A stretch of 35,798 nucleotides of DNA from Mycobacteriaceae bacterium 1482268.1 (GTDB lineage: Bacteria > Actinomycetota > Actinomycetes > Mycobacteriales > Mycobacteriaceae): positions 1 to 35,798 of the forward strand of contig LZSH01000211.1 of NCBI GenBank assembly GCA_001665255.1, read 5' to 3'. This document shows, piece by piece, positions 8,661-16,628 of this stretch. The translations under genes and the position numbers were made by a program. The notes under the pieces are model-generated. The model was not told the origin of the DNA. It ran no database searches and saw only the letters and a program-made list of their open reading frames with translations. Each line of letters opens with the position of its first letter. Position 1 is the first letter of the stretch.

Positions 8661-8768
8661 TGCCTGGCAATGTTAACAGCGATAGGCGCGCTACCAGCGC
8701 CGTACCGGGCCGCTATCCGATAAAAGTAACTAAGATGACAAAGAAACCGCCGCAGGGAGGTCGTACGC
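8661..8768. promoter_or_regulatory. Divergent promoter region, GntR regulator / CoA-transferase
   Basis: The 108-bp gap holds an AT-rich block, GATAAAAGTAACTAAGATG (from 8719), in otherwise GC-rich DNA. TAAGAT (8731-8736) fits a TANNNT -10 box for the rightward gene, and GGGAGG (8755-8760) is its Shine-Dalgarno, 8 nt before the GTG. The block vaguely resembles the element at 4485-4519 but is too diverged to call. GTTAAC at 8672-8677 lies close to the leftward start. Confidence 0.5.
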
Positions 8769-11069
8769 GTGCGTGACGGAGCATCCACTCCGCTCTCTGA
8801 TCTGCGCGTCGTGGAGGTCAGCGACCGCATTGCGGGCAATTACTGCGGCAAACTGCTCGTCGACGCGGGCGCTGAGGTCGTGAAGGTCGAACCCGCTGAG
8901 GGTGATGCATTGCGCCGGTACACCGCCACCGGCGGCGTGCCGCCCCCAGGCGCCGACTCACCCCTGTTCAGCTACTTGTCCGCTGGAAAGCGCAGCATCA
9001 CAACGGTTTCCGAGAATCTGCTGGCAGGCGCCGATATCGTGATCGTGACCGCGGCCCGGGCCGCCGCGGCCGGGCGGGGCGTCGATCCCGTGCGTCTGCT
9101 CGCATCCCGCCCGGAATGCATCGTCGTCTCCATCTCCGACTTCGGCTGGACCGGGCCCTGGTCGGAGCGGCCGGCGACGGAATTCACCCTGCAGGCCCAC
9201 TCGGGGCTGACGGGTTTCCGCGGCGACCCGGCCGGACCGCCCATCTCGGTGGGCGGCGAGTTGGGCGAGTACATGGGCGGCGCCTGGGCCGCCTACGGCG
9301 TGATGGCGCTGCGCCGTCGGGTTCTCGGTGGCGGGCCGGGCGGGCACCTTGACATGTCGATGCTCGAGGCGATCACACTGATGCAGAGCAGCGAGTGGCT
9401 GCACTCGCAGCTGCTTCAGCGCGCACCCGTCACGCGCTCGGTGGAGGTGCCGTCGATCGAGCCGGCCAAGGACGGCTACGTCGGTATCAGCATGGTCACG
9501 GGACAGCAGTGGCTTGATTTCGCCGCGATGGTCGACTGCCCCGAGCTCACCGAGATTCCGCAACTTCAGTTCCAAATCGGCCGATGGGACTATCGCGACT
9601 GGATTCGCGAACGGATCGACCCGTGGATGCGCGAGCGGACGGTCGACGAGATTGTCGAGCTCGGACAGCTCTTCCGGTTACCCCTGGCTCCGTTGGGAAA
9701 TGGCGCGACCATCCCGGACATGGACCACCTGCGTGCGCGGGGCGTCTACCTCGACAACCCAGCGGGGTTCCGGCAGCCCCGAGCACCATGGTTGATGTCG
9801 AGTGTGGTCCAGGCGCCGGTGCGGCCCGCGCCCGTAATCGGCGAGGCCGATGGTGTATCGCTTTGGCAGGCACGGCAATCAGCGACGCATAGGCAGCCTG
9901 CGGGTGCGCCGCTCGCGGATGTCCGTGTGGTCGATTTCACCGCGTTCTGGGCGGGGCCGTCAGCGTCGCATTCGTTGGCCGCGTTCGGTGCCGACGTCGT
10001 CAAGATCGAGTCGATCCAGCGGCCCGACGGTATCCGGTATTCCGGGGGAATGCGCACCGACGTCGACGACTGGTGGGAGTACGGCTGGGTGTTTCACGCG
10101 ATGAACACCAACAAGCTCTCGGTGACTCTCGACCTCCAGTCCGACGACGGACTGCGACTGGTTAAGGATCTGGTGCGCCAGGCCGATGTGGTGATCGAAA
10201 ATTTCTCGCCGCGGGTCATGGAGCAGTTCGGTCTCGATGCTGCTGCGCTGCTGGAGATCAACCCGAAACTCGTTGTGGTGCGGATGCCCGCGTTTGGGTT
10301 GACCGGGCCATGGCGTGACCGGGTCGGTTTCGCGCCGACGATGGAGCAGATCGCCGGACTAGCCTGGGTGACCGGCCTGCCCGACGATCCTCCCGTCGCG
10401 CCGCGGGGCGCGTGTGATCCGCTCGCAGGCGCACACGCGGCGTTCGCGACGCTCGCGGCGCTGGAGTGCGCCGATAGAACGGGCCGCGGGCAACTCGTCG
10501 AGGTGCCGATGATCGAGATCGTGCTCAACGTAACTGCCGTGCAGACTATGGAATTCGAGGTCTTCGGCACGGTCATGGAGCGTCGGGGCAACCGCGGCCA
10601 CACCGACGCGGAGCAAGACATCTACCGCTGCGCGGGTGAGGACAGCTGGGTAGCGGTGACTGTGCGACATGAGCGCGACCGCACGGCGTTGGCCGGTGTT
10701 ATCGGTGACTCGGGGGCAGACATCGGCGAGTGGCTGTCGACACAAAACGCTCATGTGGCCGTGGAAAGGCTTGCTGCAGTGGGTATCCCGGCCGCCGTCG
10801 TGATTTCGCCGTCCTTGGTGACCGACAACCCGCAACTGGTGCACCGCGGATTCTTCGAGCGGCTCGTCCACCCGCGCACCGGGGAGGGTCTCTATCCGTG
10901 TCCGCCGTTCGCACGGCTCGACGGCGCCGAGCGGTGGTTGTACCGCCCACCACCGACGCTGGGACAGCACAACACGGAAGTGCTGACGCAGCGCTGCGGG
11001 CTGACCGAGGCCGACCTCAAGCGATTGGCCGCCGACGGTGTCATCGGCACGCGACCCAAAGGCGCCTAA
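8769..11069 (+). CDS. Tandem (two-domain) CaiB/BaiF family CoA-transferase
   Basis: This 766-residue protein holds two class III CoA-transferase domains in one chain, about residues 1-370 and 378-755. Each opens with the family start (DLRVVEVSDRIAGNYCGKLL; DVRVVDFTAFWAGPSASHSL), followed by GADVVKIE-type and FSPRVMEQFG motifs. Single-domain members are about 400 residues, so this is a natural fusion of the usual interlocked dimer. At the position of the catalytic Asp of formyl-CoA transferase, both domains show Glu (MLE, E200; MIE, E583). The family moves CoA between carboxylic acids. The GTG start is supported by GGGAGG upstream. It stands alone, facing a GntR regulator. Confidence 0.88.
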   Translation: MRDGASTPLSDLRVVEVSDRIAGNYCGKLLVDAGAEVVKVEPAEGDALRRYTATGGVPPPGADSPLFSYLSAGKRSITTVSENLLAGADIVIVTAARAAAAGRGVDPVRLLASRPECIVVSISDFGWTGPWSERPATEFTLQAHSGLTGFRGDPAGPPISVGGELGEYMGGAWAAYGVMALRRRVLGGGPGGHLDMSMLEAITLMQSSEWLHSQLLQRAPVTRSVEVPSIEPAKDGYVGISMVTGQQWLDFAAMVDCPELTEIPQLQFQIGRWDYRDWIRERIDPWMRERTVDEIVELGQLFRLPLAPLGNGATIPDMDHLRARGVYLDNPAGFRQPRAPWLMSSVVQAPVRPAPVIGEADGVSLWQARQSATHRQPAGAPLADVRVVDFTAFWAGPSASHSLAAFGADVVKIESIQRPDGIRYSGGMRTDVDDWWEYGWVFHAMNTNKLSVTLDLQSDDGLRLVKDLVRQADVVIENFSPRVMEQFGLDAAALLEINPKLVVVRMPAFGLTGPWRDRVGFAPTMEQIAGLAWVTGLPDDPPVAPRGACDPLAGAHAAFATLAALECADRTGRGQLVEVPMIEIVLNVTAVQTMEFEVFGTVMERRGNRGHTDAEQDIYRCAGEDSWVAVTVRHERDRTALAGVIGDSGADIGEWLSTQNAHVAVERLAAVGIPAAVVISPSLVTDNPQLVHRGFFERLVHPRTGEGLYPCPPFARLDGAERWLYRPPPTLGQHNTEVLTQRCGLTEADLKRLAADGVIGTRPKGA

Positions 11070-11075
11070 CCCGCG

Positions 11076-11138
11076 CGCCCAAACGTGAGTTTGGGCATCA
11101 AAAAGACCCAAAATCACACCCATATGTGGGTTTGGGCG
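11076..11138. terminator. Nested palindromic terminator between convergent genes
   Basis: The outer arms CGCCCAAAC (11076-11084) and GTTTGGGCG (11130-11138) match perfectly. Inside, GTGAGTTTGGG (11085-11095) pairs with CCCAAAATCAC (11107-11117) with one mismatch, and ACCCA (11118-11122) pairs with TGGGT (11127-11131). The element fills the whole gap between the CoA-transferase stop and the P450 stop. A bidirectional terminator is the natural reading. Confidence 0.65.
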
Positions 11139-12380
11139 TTACTTGATCGGCTTCAGCGTGACCGGCAACGCGTCGAAGATCGTCATGTTGTTCGTGAGGT
11201 TCGGATAGGCGACCTCCGGCAGGCCGAGGCGGATATCGCGTGCACGACAAAGCAATTCGTCGAGCACCGCGCGGATTTCAGCTCGGGCCAGCATGGCGCC
11301 CAGACAATGGTGCGGCCCGCCGCCGCCGAAGGCCACGTGGGGATTCTCGGCGCGGCCGACGTCGAAGACGAACGGGTCGGCGAAAACCTCCTCGTCGCGG
11401 TTGGCCGAACGCAACATCGCCACCACCCGATCGCCTTTCGGAATCGTGATCCCATCCATCTCGACGTCGACCTTCGTGCTGCGGGTCCAAAATGTGACGG
11501 GCGACGCCCAGCGCAGCACCTCTTCGACGGCGCTCGACCGGACCGACTCGTCCTCGCGATATCGCTCGATCTGCTCGGGGTTGGCTACGAACGCCTGCAG
11601 CCCCGAGGCCAGCGCGTTCTTGGTGGTGTCGCTACCGGCGAATGCGATCACGAAGAAGAAGATCTCCAATTCGTTGGCGGGTATCGAGAGCTTCTCGCCG
11701 TTCTCGTCGGTGACCACCGCGGAGGTCAATGTGCTCCAGATATCGTCGGTCGGATTGCGCCGCTTCTCGGCGGTGAGTTCGAGCGCATAGCTGAAGATCT
11801 TCCCGAACAGTTCCAGCGCATTCTGCCCGGCGAACTCGTCGTCGGGCGATCCCACCTTGAGGATGCGATCAAGGGTCTCGAAGATTTCTGGCCGGTCCGC
11901 TTCGGGGATGCCGACGATGTCGCCGATGACCGACATCGGCAGCACGTCAGCGACGTCGGCGATCCAGTCGCCCCCGCCGGCATCTAGCAGTCCGTCCACC
12001 ATCGCAGCCGCGCGGCGGCGAATGCCTTCCTCGAGCTTGCCGATCGCTTTGGGCGTGAAGGCGTGCGACATCACCCGTCTGCGCTTGAGCAGCTCGGGCG
12101 GGTCCATGTTGATGATGGTCGGCGCCGATCCGACGATGCCGACGCCCTGGATGAGTGGACCATCGGTCGCGGTGAACGACTCGGTGTCGCGGTGGATTCG
12201 CTGCGCATGCCGATGCTTGGTCGCCATCCAGAAGTCGCGTTTGACGGTCCTGGCGACCCCCTCGGTCAACGCGTGCCGAAAGAGGGGCCGCTCACGTCGC
12301 AGGTCGGTGAACACGTCGTCGGGAAAACCGTTCCGCCACAATGCGGAATCCGAGAGGTCCACCGGCGTGGTCGTGGGCAT
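11139..12380 (-). CDS. Cytochrome P450
   Basis: This is a 413-residue soluble P450. The I-helix has AGSDTT (248-253), the K-helix ExxR is E287-R290, and the haem loop is FGGGGPHHCLG with thiolate C359. The start used is the ATG at 12380, with AGGAG 5 nt upstream, where family similarity begins (MPTTTPVDLSDSALW). The frame stays open to 13514, but that extension is antisense to the Rieske oxygenase. The haem loop and the MDPPELLKRRR segment resemble actinobacterial P450s acting on terpenoids or sterol side chains (impression from motifs, not a search). It is divergent from a KshA-like oxygenase across a promoter that repeats the 4485 element. Confidence 0.92.
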   Translation of the reverse strand: MPTTTPVDLSDSALWRNGFPDDVFTDLRRERPLFRHALTEGVARTVKRDFWMATKHRHAQRIHRDTESFTATDGPLIQGVGIVGSAPTIINMDPPELLKRRRVMSHAFTPKAIGKLEEGIRRRAAAMVDGLLDAGGGDWIADVADVLPMSVIGDIVGIPEADRPEIFETLDRILKVGSPDDEFAGQNALELFGKIFSYALELTAEKRRNPTDDIWSTLTSAVVTDENGEKLSIPANELEIFFFVIAFAGSDTTKNALASGLQAFVANPEQIERYREDESVRSSAVEEVLRWASPVTFWTRSTKVDVEMDGITIPKGDRVVAMLRSANRDEEVFADPFVFDVGRAENPHVAFGGGGPHHCLGAMLARAEIRAVLDELLCRARDIRLGLPEVAYPNLTNNMTIFDALPVTLKPIK

Positions 12381-12401
12381 GCGCTCTCCTGGTTCGGCCG
12401 T

Positions 12402-12436
12402 CCTTGACCTAGAATGATTAAAATAGTAACAATAGA
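12402..12436 (-). promoter_or_regulatory. Conserved promoter/operator element, second copy
   Basis: On the minus strand this reads TCTATTGTTACTATTTTA, 7 bases, then TAGGTCAAGGA. It matches the copy at 4485-4519 in 16 of the first 18 bases and all of the last 11, with a one-base spacer difference. It points toward the P450 gene here, but toward the Rieske gene in the other copy. This fits an operator serving both divergent directions better than a single promoter. Confidence 0.6.
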
Positions 12437-12485
12437 CGCAAGACAGGGTCTGACCTGCCGAGACATCGCGCGGACGGAGACGGGC

Positions 12486-13601
12486 ATGACGGACAGGGTC
12501 GACGATCCCACCATCGATCCGTCGGACCGTGAATTCGGCTCGAGCGGTATCGGCCTGTCGAAGTATCGCTTCCCGACCGGGTGGTTCATCGTCGGCTTCG
12601 CCTCCGATCTCGCACCGGGACAAGTCAAACGGGCGCACTACTTCGGCGAAGAACTGGTGATCTTCCGGACGGAATCCGGCAGGCTCAGCGTGCTGGACGC
12701 CTACTGTCTGCACCTCGGCGCGAACATGGGGGTCGGCGGGACTGTCGAAGGGGAGCGGATCGTCTGTCCGTGGCACGGATGGCGGTGGAACGGCGACGGC
12801 ACCAACGCCGAGATCCCGTACAGCAAGATCGGCTGCAAGCAGAACGTCCGCATCAAGACGTATCCGTCGATGGAGTGGTACGGCTTCATCCTGGTGTGGC
12901 ACGAACGGCACGGACGCGCGCCCTACTGGCAACCACCGGTGCTGCCCGAATTGGAGACCGACGAGTACTACCCGCTGCATCCCCACACCCGAATGGTCAA
13001 CCGGGTCAAGGTGCATGCGCAGATGATCATCGAAAACGCCGCCGACCCATACCACGTGCAGTACGTGCACAAGGCCGCCAATCCCGCAACAACCGCATCG
13101 TTCGAGGTGTCCGGCTATCACCTGCATGCGACGGTGAACGCGAATTTCGGTGGGGGACGGGCCAAGACGTGGTTGACGCCCAACGGCCCGGTCGACGCCA
13201 AGATCATCTACGACAACTACTCGTTGGGCCTCGGCGTCGTTCGGTTCCCGTCGGAACTCGTGGCGACAGTGCAGGTGACCGGTCAGACGCCGGTTGATGA
13301 GGACTACACCGACTACTTCTACACCCAGGCATCGATCCGGGAGCAGGGTGACACGGGCGATGCACCAACCGGCCGCGCCGCGAAGTTCCTGGCGCTTCAG
13401 CAGGAAGTGATCAAACAGGACTTCTTCACCTGGGAGAACATGAAGTACCTCGAGAAGCCCAACCTCGCGCCCGAGGAAGCACGCGACTACGCCGCCCTTC
13501 GGCGCTGGGCACATCGTTTTTATCCGGGCGAGCAGGCCTCACCCGACGATTTCGGCTACACCGTCACCGGTGAACCTGATCCGGCGGCGGCGGGTGCGTG
13601 A
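12486..13601 (+). CDS. KshA-like Rieske non-haem iron oxygenase, oxygenase component
   Basis: This 371-residue protein has an N-terminal Rieske domain with C74-x-H76 (AYCLHLGANM) and C94-x2-H97 (VCPWHGWRW). The catalytic domain has iron ligands D187, H190 and H195 (ENAADPYHVQYVH) and probably D312 (KQDFF). The order, the GGTVEGERIVCPWHGWRWNGDG signature region and the length match 3-ketosteroid-9-alpha-hydroxylase oxygenase (KshA)-type monooxygenases. The steroid is not proven, since KshA relatives also act on other cyclic compounds. It needs a reductase such as KshB, not present here. The ATG at 12486 follows GGAG; the longer frame from 12414 includes promoter sequence. It heads a seven-gene rightward run to 17834. 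Confidence 0.88.
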   Translation: MTDRVDDPTIDPSDREFGSSGIGLSKYRFPTGWFIVGFASDLAPGQVKRAHYFGEELVIFRTESGRLSVLDAYCLHLGANMGVGGTVEGERIVCPWHGWRWNGDGTNAEIPYSKIGCKQNVRIKTYPSMEWYGFILVWHERHGRAPYWQPPVLPELETDEYYPLHPHTRMVNRVKVHAQMIIENAADPYHVQYVHKAANPATTASFEVSGYHLHATVNANFGGGRAKTWLTPNGPVDAKIIYDNYSLGLGVVRFPSELVATVQVTGQTPVDEDYTDYFYTQASIREQGDTGDAPTGRAAKFLALQQEVIKQDFFTWENMKYLEKPNLAPEEARDYAALRRWAHRFYPGEQASPDDFGYTVTGEPDPAAAGA

Positions 13602-15198
13602 CGAGCGTCGGACTGACGGGCCGATAGGCCCGGCGCGGTTCGGCGTCGAGCGGTTCACCGTTGCCGACGTGCTCGACCGGCGTGCGGAGCAGTTCGGCGA
13701 CCGGGTGATGATGTCAATCGCCGGAACACCCGTGACGTTCGCACAGATGCGTGATCGTTCGTGTACGGCGGCGAATGCATTGACCGACATGGGGATCAGC
13801 GCGGGTGACACAGTGGCGTTGTTCACCGCCACGTGTCCCGACTGGGTGTACATCTGGCTGGGCGCGGCGCGTATCGGTGCGGTGACCGCCGCGGTGAACG
13901 CCGCCAACAAAGGCGAATTCCTCACCCACGCGCTGCGGCTGTCGCGCGCCAAGGTGGTCGTCACCGACTCCGAACGACATCCGCGGCTGCGTGAGGTCAT
14001 CGAGCACGTCGAGACCGTGAAAGCGGTTCACGTCATCGAGAATTCGCTGTCGGACCTGCTGGCGACGGCATCGACGCGCCCGCCACAGGTCGTCCCGAGC
14101 CAGCCGGACGAACTGGCCGCGCTGTTCTTCACCTCCGGCACCACCGGTCCGTCCAAGGCCGTGGCGACGACGTGGAACTACCTCTTTTCGGCCGCCGCGG
14201 GAGTGGCGGCGGCATGGGAACTCAAAGCCGGCGACGTCGTCTGGAGTGCCATGCCCCTGTTCCACCTGAGCGCCGCGCCGTCGGTGCTGGCGCCGATGCT
14301 CGTCGGAGCTACCACCGTGCTGGCGGCAACCTTCCGCCCCGGCGAGGTTTGGAACGAGGTGCGCGCCTGCGGTGCAACAGGTTTCGCCGGCGCTGGCGCC
14401 ATGGTATCCATGTTGTGGAACCAGCCGCCGGATTCGGGTGACCGGCGACTACCACTGAAGTTCATCTCGGCCGCACCGATCTCGGCCGAGATGTACCGCC
14501 GAATCGAACAGCGCTACGACGTCAAGATCGTGACGATGTACGGCATGACAGAGGCCTTTCCGATCGCGTTCAAGAGTGTCTCCGAAGGCGGCGTCCCTGG
14601 CACGTCCGGACGAGTGAATACCGCATTCGACGTCCGCATCATCGACGGCGGCGGTCGGTCACTGCCACCGGGCGAGGCGGGTGAGATCTGCTGCAGACCC
14701 AGGGCGCCGCACGTGATGAGCGCCGGGTATGTCGCTGCGGGTCCCGGCCCCACGCTGGTCATCGAGCCGCACGAAGAGTGGTTCCGCACAGGCGATCTCG
14801 GCTCGCTCGACGCGGACGGCAACCTGACCTACGTCGACCGTGTGAAGGATTCGTTGCGGCGGCGAGGCGAGAACGTGTCCTCGGTCGAGGTGGAGACGAC
14901 AGTGCTGGGTCACCCCGCGGTGCTCGAGGCGGCCGCCGTGGCGGTACCGAGCGATCTCGGTGAGGACGACATCCTCGTGCTCGTCACTCTGCGACCCGGA
15001 GCGAACCTCGATTACGCCGAGCTGTTGGACTTCTGCTCCGCCCGCATGCCGTACTTCTGCGTTCCGCGGTATTTGGAAGTGCTCGACGAGTTACCCAAGA
15101 ATGTCATCGGGCGGATCCGCAAGGACCAACTGCGGCAGAGGGGTCTCACCGCACATGCCTGGGACCGTGAAGCCAACGGCTACATCCTCACTCGCTGA
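13594..15198 (+). CDS. AMP-forming acyl-CoA ligase
   Basis: This ANL-superfamily ligase of about 534 residues has the P-loop FFTSGTTGPSK, the adenine motif MYGMTEAFP and the hinge VDRVKDSLRRRGENVSS. The C-terminal catalytic segment reads LPKNVIGRIRKDQL, with Arg where most relatives have the catalytic Lys of TGK; a Lys follows two residues on. This substitution is known in some CaiC-like ligases. The GTG at 13594 overlaps the oxygenase stop by 8 nt, and a GTG at 13570 is an alternative; neither has a clear Shine-Dalgarno. It probably activates the acid formed after oxygenation (inference). Confidence 0.85.
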   Translation: MRDERRTDGPIGPARFGVERFTVADVLDRRAEQFGDRVMMSIAGTPVTFAQMRDRSCTAANALTDMGISAGDTVALFTATCPDWVYIWLGAARIGAVTAAVNAANKGEFLTHALRLSRAKVVVTDSERHPRLREVIEHVETVKAVHVIENSLSDLLATASTRPPQVVPSQPDELAALFFTSGTTGPSKAVATTWNYLFSAAAGVAAAWELKAGDVVWSAMPLFHLSAAPSVLAPMLVGATTVLAATFRPGEVWNEVRACGATGFAGAGAMVSMLWNQPPDSGDRRLPLKFISAAPISAEMYRRIEQRYDVKIVTMYGMTEAFPIAFKSVSEGGVPGTSGRVNTAFDVRIIDGGGRSLPPGEAGEICCRPRAPHVMSAGYVAAGPGPTLVIEPHEEWFRTGDLGSLDADGNLTYVDRVKDSLRRRGENVSSVEVETTVLGHPAVLEAAAVAVPSDLGEDDILVLVTLRPGANLDYAELLDFCSARMPYFCVPRYLEVLDELPKNVIGRIRKDQLRQRGLTAHAWDREANGYILTR

Positions 15199-15213
15199 GA
15201 TGGGAGAAGACCT

Positions 15214-15636
15214 ATGACGATGAGCTATCAGCAGGAGTTCGTGTTGGCCGGCGTGGCCGGCCGCGCCGACATTCTGAACGTGAACGCGCGGCACAACCGG
15301 CTGTTCTCGGCGGGCGACGTCGCGGGTTGGATCGCGACGTTCCGCCACGCCGGCGCCACGTACATCAGCGCGGGAGAGACGTTCACCGACCTGGGCGCGG
15401 CCTTCAACGGTGGTAACGGGCAGCGGCTGGTCACTGTCGATCACGACATCGCCGTCGACGGTGTCGACGCCACCCAGACATGTGTCGCGCTGTTGTTTTT
15501 AGGCACCGAACTCCGGTCGACGGGTGTGTTCCGTGACCGGCTCATTTACGAGCGGGGCGGCTGGTACTTCGCGTCACGCGAGATCGAATGGGATGTCGCC
15601 CCAAGCAGAGACGCGCTTGCTCAGGTGAGCCGGTGA
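15214..15636 (+). CDS. SnoaL/NTF2-like fold protein
   Basis: This 140-residue protein has the layout of the nuclear-transport-factor-2 fold: an N-terminal helix with HNRLFSAGDVAGWIATF, then a curved sheet ending in RLIYERGGWYFASREIEWDV. Members include ketosteroid isomerase, SnoaL cyclases and small subunits of ring-hydroxylating oxygenases. No isomerase catalytic pair can be assigned with confidence. It sits 15 bp after the ligase with GGAGAAG upstream. In this setting it could be a dehydratase/isomerase on a ring, or an accessory subunit. Confidence 0.75.
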   Translation: MTMSYQQEFVLAGVAGRADILNVNARHNRLFSAGDVAGWIATFRHAGATYISAGETFTDLGAAFNGGNGQRLVTVDHDIAVDGVDATQTCVALLFLGTELRSTGVFRDRLIYERGGWYFASREIEWDVAPSRDALAQVSR

Positions 15637-15643
15637 CCCCACA

Positions 15644-16174
15644 GTGACCGCGGACATCCGCTACGAGTTTGCGTTCGGCACCTACGAGGATGCGCGGCGG
15701 ATGGTCGGCGTGCGCAGCGACCCGAGGTTCGCCGGGACGGCGGTGAGCGCCGCACGTATCCAGCACTTCGCGTCGATGGTGCAGGACGGCAACCCGGCGT
15801 ACTGGGACACCGAGTTCGCGACCGAGGTGTGGGGCGGCTTGGTCGCGCCGCCCGCGATGCTGATGGGCTGGCTGATTCCGACGCCGTGGCTGCCCGGCGG
15901 GCATCGTCCCGTGCCCTCGATCGCAATTCGCGTACCGCTTCCGGGTACCACATTCATCAACGCCTCCAACGACGTTGAGCTCGTGACGCCGATTCTCGAG
16001 GGCGACCGACTCAACGTCGTCGAAGAGGTGGTATCGGTATCGCCGGAGAAGCGGACCAAGCTCGGTGTCGGTCACTTTGTCGAGACCTGTGAGCGCTACT
16101 ACCGCGACGATGGGTCGCTTGTCGCGACCAACCGGAACACGTTGTTCCGCTTCACGCCGACGGAGTCGGAGTGA
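15644..16174 (+). CDS. MaoC-like hydratase subunit (FAS1-type dehydratase N-terminal domain)
   Basis: This 176-residue single hot-dog domain of the MaoC_dehydratas_N/HadA-like type starts at GTG. Markers are YAREFAFGTYEDARRM-like entry, the helix AARIQHFASMVQDGNPAYWD, and the turn LVAPPAMLMGWL that replaces the classical catalytic D-x4-H motif. Such subunits are inactive alone and pair with a MaoC subunit to hydrate enoyl-CoAs; ChsH1/ChsH2 in cholesterol side-chain breakdown is the known example of the arrangement. Its stop overlaps the next start (GTGA), consistent with a heteromer. Confidence 0.82.
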   Translation: MTADIRYEFAFGTYEDARRMVGVRSDPRFAGTAVSAARIQHFASMVQDGNPAYWDTEFATEVWGGLVAPPAMLMGWLIPTPWLPGGHRPVPSIAIRVPLPGTTFINASNDVELVTPILEGDRLNVVEEVVSVSPEKRTKLGVGHFVETCERYYRDDGSLVATNRNTLFRFTPTESE

Positions 16175-16620
16175 GCACCTACCGCCGGCTGGCGTGGAGC
16201 GATGTCACGGTCCCGACGGAACTCGCCGAGGTCGTCGACGAGATCAGCTACCAGCGCGTGGTGATGAATCCTGGTGCGACATGGGACTACTTTCCCGGTC
16301 ACTTCGATCCGCGCTACGCCGAAAGTCACGGTCATCCAACGATCTTCGTCAACACGATGCATCTCGCCGGCTTTATTGACCGGATCGCGACCGACTGGGC
16401 GGGACCCTACAGCCGCGTGGTGCGCCGCAAGGTGTCGATCGTCGGATCCATCTACGCCGGCGACTCGATGGTCGGTCGCGGGCACGTGGTCGGCAAGCGG
16501 CGCGAGAAGGCCGGCGACACCCTGCGCCACCTGGTGGAGCTCCAGATCGCGATCTTCAACCAACGCGACGAATTGTGCTGTCCGGCCGAAGTGACTATTG
16601 AAATCGCAAACGATTTGTAG
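16171..16620 (+). CDS. MaoC-like hydratase subunit (catalytic type)
   Basis: This 149-residue hot-dog protein carries the hydratase motif region DYFPGHFDPRYAESHGHPTIFVNTM, equivalent to D-x4-H...(G/A)xxxxxH of R-specific enoyl-CoA hydratases. It overlaps the preceding subunit by 4 nt and should form the active hetero-oligomer with it, adding water across an acyl-CoA double bond. The final residues (VTIEIANDL) are typical of this family's short C-terminus. Its stop codon is followed at once by the AGGAG of the next gene. Confidence 0.82.
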   Translation: MSTYRRLAWSDVTVPTELAEVVDEISYQRVVMNPGATWDYFPGHFDPRYAESHGHPTIFVNTMHLAGFIDRIATDWAGPYSRVVRRKVSIVGSIYAGDSMVGRGHVVGKRREKAGDTLRHLVELQIAIFNQRDELCCPAEVTIEIANDL

Positions 16621-16628
16621 GAGTGCCC

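Noticed and set aside
11139..13514. A 791-codon open frame on the minus strand reading through the P450 into the opposite gene
   Set aside because: Similarity to P450s starts at the ATG at 12380 with AGGAG upstream. The rest is antisense to the KshA-like oxygenase and is a GC-rich shadow frame.
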